Below are positions 38,601 through 50,115 of a stretch of 64,000 nucleotides of DNA, piece by piece. The stretch is from positions 193,741,501-193,805,500 of the forward strand of contig NC_060207.1 in assembly GCF_021130785.1 (NCBI RefSeq), in the 5' to 3' direction. The translations under genes and the position numbers were made by a program. The DNA is from Homalodisca vitripennis (Eukaryota; Arthropoda; Insecta; Hemiptera; Cicadellidae). Position 1 is the first letter of the stretch. Each line of letters starts with the position of its first letter. The notes under the pieces were generated by a model. It was not told the origin of the DNA. It did not search any database and worked only from the letters and a program-made list of their open reading frames with translations.

Positions 38601-39948
38601 ATATGCTTTACATTATACGGCGGGTTTCCTCTCTGGACATCTACAATATTAGGAACATTTGAATGAAAGATGAGTTGTTGTCTGCTACTTTGAATATTTT
38701 CTATCTGAAATTTTAATACATTTACTTTGCCGCAATAGAGCATTCTTTAATCGTTAGGGTTCTGTAGTGCTTCCAGTCAGATAGTGCCTTAATTGCAGTG
38801 GTTTTATTACATCCTTACGCCATTATCTTAAATTATATTTCTCCAACATACTACAATACTCAAGAAATTATAGATTATAAGTTTATTGTTGCTAAAACTT
38901 TAAACATTTCAATACTTCTTCTTAACCTTGTCATAAAACAATGTAATTAATTGGGTATGTACAATTTCTGGTTCTGTTGGTTTTGAAATAAATTACTTGT
39001 CTATCATATAAAATTGTTTGGTATTGCATAATTGGTGTTAGTTTTTAAATTTTAATATTCAATTTCAATATTACCCTCAAGAGTTAAACAAGTTCCTGAC
39101 GTCCTTTTAATTATGTAGTGGTGTTACAGTTTATTCTCCAAGTGTTTGTAAAACCACATATTTTTAATGTTTCTTTTCAGTTGGCTTAGATCTCTATCAC
39201 CCAATAAAATTGTTCAATCCAAAGAGTTAAAACATTTTGTTCTGGTCGTGGAGAAATTAAGAGAAATAATCCATGTTAACCCTAAAACGATTGGAAAAAA
39301 TGAATCTTAATAAACTTGTTTGTCGTGTCTTGAATTGTGAAAGAAAGATGCTTTACTTCTTCTCTGACAAAGAAATCGCAGTGAATTGCCTTATCGAAAT
39401 GCCGAGCGACTGTCAAAGACAAATGTACACCTGTTGACTCCCAGGCTGTTGATGGCTCCATCTCTCCTGTCTGAAAGGTAAAGCTTGTTCATTTGTTGTC
39501 ACTGACCTGTCCTGACATACCACTTCGAGCCGTTATCGTTCAATTCTCACATGAGAATACAAGGTGAAGGAAACTGGTATCACGCATAAAATATTGTCTC
39601 ATAACTCAGTATCTTTTATTTGGTGTAGGAACGAATTCGGAGATCTATCGGCTAATTATTGGCTCATTGGCTCTCGTGCTTGTTGTTGAATTATAATCTT
39701 ACCGGATTCCTGACACAAAAAATCGCTTTCACACATCTACCCTTCACACAAATAATTTGAATTTACAGAATAAAACTTTAGAATGCACTAGAATAATTTT
39801 GAATTATGGCAAATCGATATATGTGGCAAATGAGTTTAAATATCTCCTGTATATCTTCTAGTTAAAGACTGTTACAATTAGAATACAACTGGATTTATAT
39901 GTGAAATTTTGAAGGATTTGAAGGGGGATATACAGGGTGTTTCAGACC
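34396..39948. other. Intergenic, no gene recognised
   Basis: AT-rich with one long TA microsatellite at 35565-35611. Short ORFs (such as 35811-36107 on + and 37721-37909 on -) have no recognised motif. Confidence 0.45.
35563..35613. repeat. (TA)n microsatellite
   Basis: About 24 uninterrupted TA repeats. Confidence 0.95.
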
Positions 39949-40080
39949 ACTTGGCCGTAATCTCCTGTGGTTACACAGTTTGACACAGCGATGACATAAA
40001 GTGTAAACCTAATAAACCTCATTCGGCAAACATCGGAAAATTGAAGGTCACAGGTTCCAATGTAAAACATTTCAAATAGC
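39949..40080 (+). mobile_element. Solo DNA-transposon end (TACAGGGTGTTTC)
   Basis: TACAGGGTGTTTCAGACCAC at 39950 matches the common terminus of insect IS630/mariner-type MITEs at a TA site. The partner end was not seen. Confidence 0.4.
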
Positions 40081-40691
40081 AAGATATGTGGCTTATAATT
40101 GTGAAGGGCTTTAAATAGTGATGAAATATTTGGTACAAAATGTATTAAAATATATTAAGTTTTGTCCAATTTGTTATTATGTTAAATAATATGTGTTATT
40201 TGGACATTTTTTAGTTTTTCTTTATACCTGTGGTACTGTACTTTTGTACTTAATTTGAGCTTATCAATTTTATGCTGAAAATAATTACAAACTAATTTTA
40301 TGAATGGTATGCCGTTTTACTGTTTTTGCAGGTTTTTCTGACAGTACACTTCAAATTAAAAAAAAAAATCAGCCCCGTGATTATAAAATCTTAATTGAAA
40401 GCATAATGCATGTGACACATCAAATGAAAGGTTATTAAAAAATAAACCTTTTTTAAATATATACCTTATTTATATCTCACCTAGTTTACAAGTTTTTTAA
40501 GAACCTCGCATTTTAATATGATTTAGTGAAATATGTATGATAACTTCGCAATGTACTATTAAAATGCAATTGATAAAATATTGCTACACTACGATAAACA
40601 TAAAAGTCCTAGAATGGAAATTGAGAGGTTTGGTAATTACACAAGATCCATTACAGCGTTTTTAAATGTCTTTGTTCAAACTTTAAAACAG

Positions 40692-41111
40692 CTGATCAAC
40701 AGGGCCGTGCGCAGAATTTTATTTAGGGGGGGTTCTATACTTATTTTATGAAATAAAAAAGAAGAAACTTAAATAAGTAATAGATTAAAAATTAATACGT
40801 ATGGAAAACGCACGCTCCGTCGCTCTATCGCTCTGGTCCGCGCATGCGCGCTCCGTTTTTTGGTCCCGCGCGACCAATTGTGTAGCGCGTCGGAGCTCCA
40901 ATTTTTAAACAGTATATAACACAAATCAGGCGGAAAGCGCGCGCAATCAAACGATTGGAAATATTTGCGCGCGCATGCGCGTAAACTGACGGCGCAATAG
41001 AGCACAATTAAACTGATATATGGAAACAATATGATATATCCCAATCTTCAAGGGGGGGGGGGGTTTGAACCCCCAAAACCCCCCCCCCATGCGCACGGGC
41101 CTGCTGATCAA
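40692..41111. mobile_element. hAT-like MITE with perfect 8-bp TSD
   Basis: The element at 40700-41103 has ends CAGGGCCGTGCGCA and, inverted, CAGGCCCGTGCGCA. Both sides carry CTGATCAA, a perfect 8-bp duplication. The interior is unusually GC- and CpG-rich (runs of GCGCGCGC, GCGCATGCGCG) with G and C homopolymers, unlike the surrounding DNA. No transposase is present; the ORFs at 40769-41044 are chance. Confidence 0.92.
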
Positions 41112-41135
41112 GAATTAAATTATATTATAAAGTGT

Positions 41136-41270
41136 GTTTTTAATGTATACAATCATTTTATGATGTCATTCCGAGCTGCAGGACAAGAAAAAAGTATCTG
41201 CAAATCTACAGTCAGTGCCAACAAGCTACATTTGCAATGACTTATCAAAATGATTGTATACATTAAAAAT
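41136..41270. repeat. Hairpin with 23-bp perfect stem
   Basis: A stretch built on TTAATGTATACAATCATTTT at about 41137-41159 recurs inverted at about 41246-41268. Weaker pairing continues inward (GATGTCATT against AATGACTT). It abuts the hAT MITE on its right. Confidence 0.75.
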
Positions 41271-42255
41271 TGTTGAGAGTTACTAACCCATCAGTGTTGT
41301 GCTAATAAAACATCTAAACTAATAATGCATCTACAGTTTGACATTTCGAAATGTTTTTGTTAAATCAACCTTTCTTCTGACTGAGCCATAAGGGATATTA
41401 AAATTTAATTTACTTTATTAATATAGAAATAAATTGACGTTTCAATGATGATGTGCAGACTAGTGGGTAGAACATAAAAAACTTTAGTCGTGGTTAATCG
41501 TATATTTTTACATATTTTAATAAATCTAGTTCACGAAGATGAAGGGAAAATAAACAGAATTTTGAAAAATTAGAAAATATTTAAATTTCTCTTAAGAAAT
41601 TAAACATTATTTTGCTTAAAAATGTTGGTCTTCTTGAGAAATTAGGACTGGAACAATTTGAAAGTCTGCGTGTGTGAGGTTCTAATAAAGTATCAAGTTT
41701 GGGTCTCACCAAAATGTTGTTCTTCATCACAGAGACTTTATCAAAGGGCTTCAAAAAGAAAAATACTGACAATTAATACTGTTTACTATGAGCGCGTTCA
41801 TAATGGATGCAATGTTACCAAACTACTGCTGTATTGAATTAGTTTTACTACACCTATATTTAACTTCTTTTGGTATTGTTTTTGGCAAGAATATTATAGG
41901 TTATTATCTTTATTAGTCAAGTTTCTTTTGACTTTCTTGCCTCTGATTTATGTGTGCACTCTACAATAATAACACTTTTTGGTATTGTTTGTATATATGT
42001 GCTTATTCTTTACATTATCACTTACGTATAAAGCAGAAATTTTGTAATAGTCTAGTATAATATATTACCTTTGAAACTAACTTTACTATATCAGGCTTTT
42101 TTGGTACATGAGCTATAGATACGCTTTACAGTCAAGAATCTTATGACTTTTCCTGGCTTAATTAATCTGTAATTCACCTTCTTGAATTAGTTATTGACAG
42201 TTATTGTGTGTATATGTACAATACGCACACAAAACTGTAGGGATGTGCCGGATGT
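41271..42255. other. Intergenic, no gene recognised
   Basis: AT-rich sequence with no repeat or coding motif identified. Confidence 0.45.
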
Positions 42256-42354
42256 CCCCCCCCCCCCCCACCCCCCCCCCCCCCCACCCCCCCCCCCCCC
42301 CACCCCCCCCCCCCCCCACCCCCCCCCCCCCCCACCCCCCCCCCCCCCCACCCC
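42256..42354. repeat. 16-bp poly-C minisatellite, (C15A)n
   Basis: Single A residues interrupt a C tract at 42270, 42286, 42302, 42318, 42334 and 42350, a strict 16-base spacing. The - strand is almost pure G. Long Pro and Gly ORFs across it are artefacts of composition. Confidence 0.95.
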
Positions 42355-42989
42355 AAATTTAAAAAAGGTTTTAGGTAAACAAATTTTCTGAACGAAGACT
42401 TTGGTATGGACTTCAGTTCAATCATTCGTCAAGAGTTAAGCATAACCACGGAATAACCTGAAACAAGCTGGCCTTCCATGTTTACAAAAACCGCTTTTTG
42501 CTGCCCTAACAGTCTTGGATGTAAGAAGTGGAAGAAGAAGTTAAATATGAAAGAGGGTGCAATTCTTAAAATTATGATTTGACGGTGATAGCCATGGACG
42601 TGATATCGACTTATCACCTCAACAAAGAAACAAATGAAGAAGTAACATCGCATTTTGGTTTTATCCGTCCTGGCGGCCGAAACCAAAAAACATTTTAAAT
42701 TCCAAAACAGTTTGACTCAGAAAAAAAAACTGGACAAAAATGATGTTTATGGTGCTTATATAGTGGGGCTTAATGATGTTTGCTTAAGAATGAATCTTGT
42801 GAGGCACTGGATGGTTATCAAGAATACATTAACCAAAATCTTTTTCTGCACACCTAAAATTTGTTTTTGGTAGATATTCCTAATTAGACAACGATCTTGC
42901 TAATTGGTCTTGTTGTTAATGTTAGAGTGACAAGATAAATACCCAATGACTGCTCTTAAAGGAAATTGAGGCCTATTACACCCCCAAAA
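42355..42989. other. Possible 5' part of the non-LTR element, unassigned
   Basis: It lies between the poly-C tract and the first recognisable LINE text. The + strand ORF at 42655-42873 could be a remnant of ORF1, but has no diagnostic motif. Confidence 0.3.
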
Positions 42990-43429
42990 TGTCAGCTTAG
43001 TGGAAGTGAGTAAAGCCTTGCGTGAGAGGCAACTTGCACTACACGGCTACGGTCAACATCTGAACCCTTCATGCGGTAAAAATTGTGGCTGGCTGAATGT
43101 ATTGCTGTGAGAAGTGATTGACAACCTGGCGGAGCTCAGAAAACATCTTTGTTTGTAGATTTTACTTCTCAGCCACCAACCACCTGAAGTTACCAGTTGG
43201 GAAAATCTTTGGTTTGACGACAGCGAGAAGCCTTACCAGGAAAATGTCCTCAGCAGGGATCGGTATTGTGTTGATGGTTGAAGCCTTCTGAGATTAAACA
43301 CCTTATTAAACAGGGATTGGTGACGTTAAGAGGGAACGGACATCGGGAAACATAGGAAGGAAACTGCCTCTAACCACCATCCATAGCCAGTTAAGCCTTC
43401 TACCTAGTCATAAAACTGTCAATTGTAAT

Positions 43430-44090
43430 AAACTATCAATTTTTGTCATATAAATATTTCAATCTGTAAAAAAATAAATTATATGCTTTGGAAGCCTATT
43501 TGAATAGTAATTACTTTGATATACTGTGTCTTAATGAACACTGGTGTGCTCACGAGGAACTCGACCTTTATGTGCCAAGTGGTTTCTATTAGCAATTGGT
43601 TATTGTAGGAAATTGTTTTTCATGGTGGTGTGTCTATTTACATAAATAAAAATGCAAGTTCAATTTTGAATTAATTGATATTAGTAGTTTTGTGAAGAAA
43701 AACAAATTTGAGGTGTCTGCAATCAAATTTTCTAAGTTAAAAATTTAGTTTTTACTATCAATTTACCGGACCCCTGACTCTTCAATAGATGTTTTCACTG
43801 ATAAAATGTCTCAGGTGTTGGATAGTATCTCTAGTTTGTCTAAAATGGTGAATTGCAAGATAATAATTTCTAGTGATCTGAATCTTGATCCTAGACACTC
43901 TGACCGTAAGACTGTCAATTTTTTAAACATGCTTAGGTCATATGACTGTTACTGTTTAAATTTAGAGCCAACTAGATTTAGCTCTTGTATAGATAATTTT
44001 ATCTCTAATATTGGAAATAATGCAGTAGTTTGTCAGGTTGATCACCACCATTTGTCTGACACACTCTGGTCTTATTTTAAATGTTGACTT
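43430..44090 (+). pseudogene. LINE endonuclease domain relic
   Basis: Fragments of the EN domain in order: LEAYLNSNYFDILCLNEHW (catalytic-pocket Asn/Glu block), SIYRTPDSSIDVF, CKIIISSDLNLDPRHS (normally ISGDFNID-like), CLNLEPTRFSSCIDNFISNI and DHHHLSD (catalytic Asp-His end). Frames change repeatedly. Confidence 0.85.
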
Positions 44091-44789
44091 AAACAAATTG
44101 TCTTTAATTACTGACCTTCCAAATTTTACTGATGCTACCACATCAGATATTAGCGTATACTTATAGGGTGCTCAATGAAAAAGCTGTATCTGCCCTATTT
44201 AATGGTCTGGGTTAGTTCTGATTGGGAAACATTTTTCTCATACTGTAAGAATACAAATGAAGCATTTGAACTTTTTATTAACGATTTAGTGGTTAGGTTT
44301 AATAACTGTTGTCCTTTAAGGAAAAAAAAATGTAAAAATAAGGAAAAACCCTCAGTAGCCCAAAAAACTGGTACACTCCGTACTTAGGAAAAATTAAATC
44401 TTTTCTTGTAATATGTCATGAAAAATACAAAGCTAGACCATGTTCTAAATATAAGGAATATTATTCTAGGCTAAAAAAATTGTACAGATCAGAAATAGTA
44501 AAAGCCAAGAAAACAATCTAATGCAGATTTCATTCTGAAATCTCAAAATAAATGTAAAGCAGCCTGGAAGATAATCAATAAGGAAACTGGTCGTTTAATT
44601 AAACAAAGCACTCCAAATTTACCCATTAGTGCTACTGAGTTTAACAATTATTTTGTTAATGTTGGTAATAACAACCAACAAGGTTTTCCTATTGATAAAA
44701 TTGCAACCCCACTTGAAATTTTACAGTTAGTTAAACCTGTAAAGGATCCTAAACTGTATTTTAAATTTAACTTTGTAGATTGTGTTACT

Positions 44790-45540
44790 GTGAATAAATG
44801 TATAAGTAGTCTAAGTAATTCAAAGGCAGAAGATGTTTATGGGCTTTCAAATTATGTTCTCAAGAAGTTAGGTTTTAGTTTTGCTCATTCCTTTAACGAT
44901 TCTAATCAACTGGAGTTTTTCGGAGGGAGTTTTCCCCAACTGTTTAAAGGTAACAGCTGTAAGTCCCATTTTCAAAAAAGGTGATAGGCTCAGTGTAAAT
45001 AATTACCGTCCGATTGCTCTTGTGCCAGTAATATCCAAGCTGATAGAGTCCATTGTTAAGGATCAGTTAGAAAACCTACTTTGAAACAAACCATTTTCTT
45101 ACTTCTGCTCAGTTTGGATTTAGAAGAGGATTATCTACCATTAAGGCGGTAGAAAATCTGGTTTTCAATGTTATGGAAGGGGTTTTGAACACAACGAAGA
45201 AAACTAGAACAATTACTTTTTAGACCTTAGTAAAGCTTTTGACCTTGTTCCACATAAAGAACTTCTAGAAAAGCTTAATTTCTATGGCTTGGAGAATGTT
45301 GAATTATCTTTTATGAAATCTTATTTGGTATACAGGTCCACAATTTTGTAAAACTTGGAGACCAAAGATCGGACCTGAGGATGGTGACGAGGGGGGTTCC
45401 ACAGGGCTCTGTCCTTGGTCCCTTTCTTTTCATAATTTTTGTTAAATGACTTACCTAATTTTCTTCCAGAAAAGTGCCTTCTTTATGCTGATGACACCAC
45501 ACTTTATTACATCTAGTCCTGATCGAGAACGTAATGAATT
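44790..45540 (+). pseudogene. LINE reverse transcriptase relic
   Basis: SPIFKKGDRLSVNNYRPIAL and VISKLIESIV, then SAQFGFRRGLST, DLSKAFDLVPHKELLEKL, GVPQGSVLGPFLFI and LLYADDTTLYYI, with the catalytic YADD at 45484-45495. The motifs are intact but lie in different frames with internal stops. Confidence 0.9.
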
Positions 45541-46682
45541 GGTCATTGATTACATGAAGGAGCGTTGTGATCTTTGGTTTCATCCAATAAGCTTATCTTA
45601 AATAATGATAAAACTGAAAAAATCATCTTTAGTTTAAGTTAAATCTACTCATCATAAGACAGTTAAACTTCTTGGAATTAATTTGGATTCTAAATTGATG
45701 TGGGACATTCATACAAAGCATTTATGTACTTGCCTTTCTAGAGTTTTATTTCTGATCCGTAAATTAAAAATGTGTACTCATTTAGATTTTAGTGACCCAA
45801 GCTTATTATGCATTTTTTCATTCACGTTTACTTTATGGTATTACTCTTTGGGGTAATTCCAGTGGAGCTCAAGAAGTTTTTTATGTGGCAAAAAAAAGTG
45901 GTCAGGTGTATAAAAGGTCTGGGGGATAGAGATTCATGTCGAACTATATTTCCTGAGCTTAAAATACTCACATTACCTAGTCTATTTATCTTCTACAGTC
46001 TCACCCATGTCAAGGAAAACTTAAATAGTTTTTGTTTCAAGAGGTTCAATCCACTATTACAATACCAGAGGTCAAGATCTATTGGATGTAAGATATGCTA
46101 GACTGAGTAAAACCCAAAAGTCTTTTAGCTTTATTTGTATAAAAACTTTTTAATAAATTGCCCTTGAAACATTAGAAATCTTCCAATTAACGCTTTTAAA
46201 ACAAAAATTAAAAATTGGCTGATTAGTCAAGCATTTTATAGTGTAGCTGAATTTGAAAATGGGAATTTCTATTCTATAAAATTTTAACCAAGATATTATG
46301 TATAAATATGTGTGTTTTTTACTTGAATCTTTTGTATTTATTTGTGTGTTTAATTTATTTATAGGTTTTATTCATTTATATGTTTTTAACTTATTACACG
46401 TATTGTTATACATTTTAAATGTAGATTTACCATATCTTATTCACTTTTGTTGACTACAAATCTATTCTATTTGACCTATATAATTTGACATGTAACCTTT
46501 AATATCTAAGATTACACTAAGGCTGTGTACATTTGACTATATCTATTGCAACTACTGTTGATTAATGACAATAAACATATTTCATTTCATTTCATTTCAA
46601 ATAAACCTTTTAACACATTTTATATATTTTAGTCAGCTTTATAATAAAATAAAAGTGATTCAACAAACCAAAGTCAAAATTT

Positions 46683-46985
46683 AACAATAGTGGAGTATAC
46701 AAATTAAATTGCAATGCTTTTCAAAACCACTATATTGGACAAACCGTCCGATCCTTCAAAATTAGATTTAATGAACATATAAAAGCATTGAAGACATCAT
46801 CAAATTCAAAATATGCCGGCCATTTAAATAACACCGGCCATACATACACAAAACATCAAAAACAATCTTGAAAATTTTACACACATGCAAAATAAATCAC
46901 CTACTGTTAACCTTAGAACTTTTTGAAATTTACAAAATTGCCAAAATTAATCATAATGTACTATTAATGATAAAGATTTTCTAAC
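46683..46985 (+). pseudogene. Penelope-like element GIY-YIG endonuclease relic
   Basis: NNSGVYKLNCNAFQNHYIGQ continues with VRSFKIRFNEHIKAL, KYAGHLNNTGHTY, and after a frameshift LLLTLELFEIYK. GVYKL...YIGQT is the GIY-YIG signature, and R-F--H and H--NTGH are typical of Penelope-like elements. The reverse transcriptase is not present upstream; the preceding DNA belongs to the non-LTR relic. Confidence 0.85.
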
Positions 46986-47256
46986 AAAAAAATGTATGAT
47001 TCGATAGATTTTTCAATAATATAAATTGATCACATATTGAAATTAAATACAAAAAAATGTAGCCACCAAGATAGTTGACAATTTTGTTTCAATTATTTAT
47101 TTTCTTCATTTACTTTAACCTACAAGTTCCTAATGATCAATTAATTGAATCCAAAATGTACATTGTACAATAAAAAATATATAAAAAGTTTTAGAAGTTT
47201 TATTATTGTATATTATATCAAACCCTTTTTGAGGCTACATTTCTAATATCAATTAC

Positions 47257-47405
47257 ACACTTGTATGTGAGGTTGCCGCAAATAGCCTGTTGCTGAGAGT
47301 GAGGTATCTTTGCTGAGGTCTGGTGAAAGACTTCATCAGTGTCCGAATGAGATCTAGTAGGTCCAGGTGCCTCAATATCTGCCCATCCTCCCAGGGACCC
47401 CATGT
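47257..47405 (-). CDS. Lgr1: LGR1-type receptor, second hinge exon
   Basis: 149 bases from CTGTGCAG|ACATGG to TGT|GTAATT. Its first two bases complete the Asp codon opened by the upstream exon (G|AC), so the phase fits. It encodes a hydrophilic segment (MGSLGGWADIEAPG, then SDTDEVFHQTSAKIPH) ending ICGNLTYKC, with an N-glycosylation site. The final Cys is where glycoprotein-hormone receptors have the hinge Cys just before TM1. The exon is inferred from phase, position and composition rather than strong homology. A donor four bases earlier (ACAA|GTGTGT) is an alternative. Confidence 0.6.
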
Positions 47406-47415
47406 CTGCACAGAT

Positions 47416-48325
47416 GTTAATGACCAAATGACTGAAAAGCTTATATTTTCACTAGACTATTCTATTTATGAAGATTTCAAATCTGTCAAGTTGTTGGGTT
47501 CACATCTTGACAGTCGGTTAAGCTATGTGAAGCAATTAAGTAAAAAAATTGTCTCAAGTAAAACTATGAAACTGTGATATTGTTGATATGCTGGTAACTG
47601 CTTACTATGAATTTTTTCATTCCCGTATAATATATGGTGTATCTTTATGTGGCGATTCTAGTAGTGCAAAAACTGCTCTTAAATGGCAAAACAAATTTAA
47701 AAGCAATTAAGAATGTTTCAGATAGGGAGCTGTGTATACCAATTTTTAAAGAATTTAAAATTATGACAATAAATTTTAAAATATACTGTTGTCTAAAAGA
47801 TAATAGTAAGTCTTTGAATAAAACTACCTTCCAGAAAAGACATTCATCACTATTTGTACCATCTTGACTTACTTTCAGTAAGGTTAGAAAAACATTGAGC
47901 AGTTATGTTTTTATGGAACTTAAATTATTCAGTGAATTACAAGAAATGTGTATGTACCTTTGAAAAAGTTTGAAATTGTGATAAAAAATTGTGAAAGAAA
48001 CAGGTTTTTAATTCTGTAGATGAATTTCTAGCCTGTGATATTGATACCTTATTTATTTAGATTATTTACAAGTTTAATTTATACATGTTACTTAAACCTA
48101 TGTTTATTATTGTTATAAAATTACTGTTGTTTTTATTTATGTTGCATTGTTGTTATTTCTTGGTAATTGTTATAGTTATTGTTTTGGATATTATCATTGT
48201 TTTACTTAAGTTTTATAGACTTATGACTATACTATGTAATATTGCCTTTATATCAAAGTGACTTATGTGACAAAGCATATTTTAACACATATCTGTTATT
48301 TAACAGCAATAAAGAATCTGAATTT
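47416..48325 (+). pseudogene. Second non-LTR retrotransposon 3' fragment
   Basis: It starts abruptly within the RT C-terminal region: NDQMTEKLIFSLDYS and SVKLLGSHLDSRLSY, then FHSRIIYGVSLCGDSSSAKT with RELCIPIFKEFKIMTI. It is the same architecture as 45600-46100 but a diverged family. The 3' end has CAGCAATAAAGAATCTG near 48304. 5' truncation is typical of LINE insertions. Confidence 0.8.
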
Positions 48326-49599
48326 ATTATTAGTTAGTAATAATTGTTCATTTGAAAGATTGATCTACTTGTATTGAGGATTGCAGTTTTTTTTATGCAC
48401 TGTCTACAATAGTGTGTACTAACTGATGTAAATCTAATTTAGAACAAAAAAATAAGTTATTACGTGACTTTAGTGATGGGATTTGCCAAATAGAGGATAC
48501 ATTAATTTTACATTAAGCCTGTTTTAATTTCTGTTTTTGTTGGTTTACTTTTAATGGCTTTAAATTACTTCTGAATTACCACAAATAACCAATTAGGTAA
48601 GCTTCTTTCTTATTGAGCAGGTAATCGTTTATATCTATTTAATTCATCTTGGGGTAACAACAATACCTTATTGTCAAGTTCATTTGAAGAGCCATATCCT
48701 CAAGAATCAGTGATAGTTTTGACAATCAATAGGTCATAGTAAAAACGTTTTTGTTTCACCCTCCAATGATATCCTATTAGGAGCTAGGTCCTGACAGGAT
48801 ATTCAGACTTTGTTCAGCCTCTGCCAGTGTAGCGGGCAGGAAAAAGTTTCTTCTCCTGAGAAAACCTCAAATATAATCAATAACTCATTCCAATAATCAC
48901 CTTCCAAGTGAACTAGACCTATTAATAAAATATTTATCTTTACTCTAATATTTTTAAATCTGTGGTTAGTCATGTGCCGCTTCTGGACATTCATTAGATG
49001 TATGAAACATATCGGTTTATAATGTACCCAGGTTAGATTCTACTGGCAGGTATAAATCAGCCAGAAGTCAGCAAACTTCTGGAGAATTATCATATTTTAA
49101 TTTAAAGTTAATAATTATATTATATAATAGAAATTTAATGTTAGGTATTACTTTATATACAACGTTACCCTAACATATGTTAAGATATAGTTCTTTGCAA
49201 GTGGTTTGAAAATTAGGGAAATCCTGTATTTTATATTGATTTTACAAATACCACAATTCTTAAACACTGCAGGCCTTTATCTGACTGGTTTTTTTATAAT
49301 TTAACATTACATTTTTATTGAACATTGTATATTGACATGCCCATTATGGATTCGATAAGAGCCAGCTATACTGGTGATCATATTGATTTCAGTGTCATGC
49401 TAAACCTCAAAACAGTTCTAAAACCCTTATTTTTGGCCGTAGAATTAAACAATATATCTCATTTAAAAACATGTTAAATAAGCATCAGATAATTTTTAGT
49501 TTTCTAAATATTGCTATTTGCTATTACAAAAGGTTTTCTGTTTTTTATTACATCATCATAAATATATTATAAAAAGATCTATACATTTTAAAATAGAAG
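48326..49599. other. Intron of the right-hand LGR1 fragment, no gene
   Basis: AT-rich. Unassigned sequence with a possible repeat at about 48720-49060. Nothing host-coding was seen. Confidence 0.4.
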
Positions 49600-50115
49600 A
49601 GACCTAAGAGCACTTTTGTGCTTTCTTACTCCTTCCTCATGAAAAAAAACCCAGTTCTAGCAGTTTTGCCAACCTCGCCTCTTCACAGAACATCACCACT
49701 TTTACTCTTTCCAGCATTTTGATTCAAATTTGTTTTTTTCACAATTGTTTGTCATTAAATTCAATACTTCACATGGTTCTGAAAGCACACAATAAATAGC
49801 AGATGATAATAATTACTGCCTATTGTACTGTTTCCCCACCTAAATTCAGTCTGTCAACAAAAGAGATGGGTTTCAAGGTCACTGGTTCAGCTGGGGATCT
49901 TAGTGACACCAAATTGTGGTGTTAATGGGGTTACAAAGACTGTCAGTTCTTTTCTAACCAGTCTACAATTGTTTCTCTTCTCCTTACTAATGTATCACAT
50001 TCTGCCAAGATATGATAAGGTGTCCATCATGACAAAATCTACAGGCTCCATATTCTCTTTGACGTGTTCCTTGTACTATTTGTACTCTAGTGTAATATTT
50101 ATTAAAAAAGTGCCG
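49600..50115 (-). pseudogene. Non-LTR retrotransposon C-terminal (zinc-knuckle) relic
   Basis: On the - strand: YGACRFC, then after a frameshift HILAECDTLVRRRETIVDWL, then further on LAKLLELGFF. This is the CRFC...H-L--C--L-RRR C-terminal block of RNase H-bearing non-LTR elements (I/R1-like). It is broken by stops. Confidence 0.6.

Larger units (their letters stand above)
42990..46604 (+). mobile_element. Non-LTR retrotransposon relic (Jockey/CR1-like)
   Basis: Order on the + strand, across many frameshifts: possible ORF1 end (VEVSKALRERQLALHGYGQH, about 43000-43090), apurinic-like endonuclease (43430-44090), reverse transcriptase (44790-45540) and C-terminal region (45790-46105, with RDSCRTIFPELKILTLPSL). 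The 3' end has GACAATAAACAT followed by an ATTTC pentamer repeat (about 46570-46600). All coding parts are broken, so the element is dead. Confidence 0.88.

Noticed and set aside
39343..39441. Short + strand ORF with EIAVNCLIEMPSDCQRQMYT
   Set aside because: Protein-like by eye but too short, with no splice support and no recognised family.
40769..41044. 91-residue - strand ORF
   Set aside because: Lies wholly inside the non-autonomous hAT MITE and reflects its CpG-rich composition.
42194..42425. Proline-rich and glycine-rich ORFs on opposite strands
   Set aside because: Composition artefact of the C15A tract.
47323..47577. 84-residue + strand ORF as a single gene
   Set aside because: Its first third is antisense to the proposed receptor hinge exon and the rest is LINE C-terminal text; the ORF joins them by chance.
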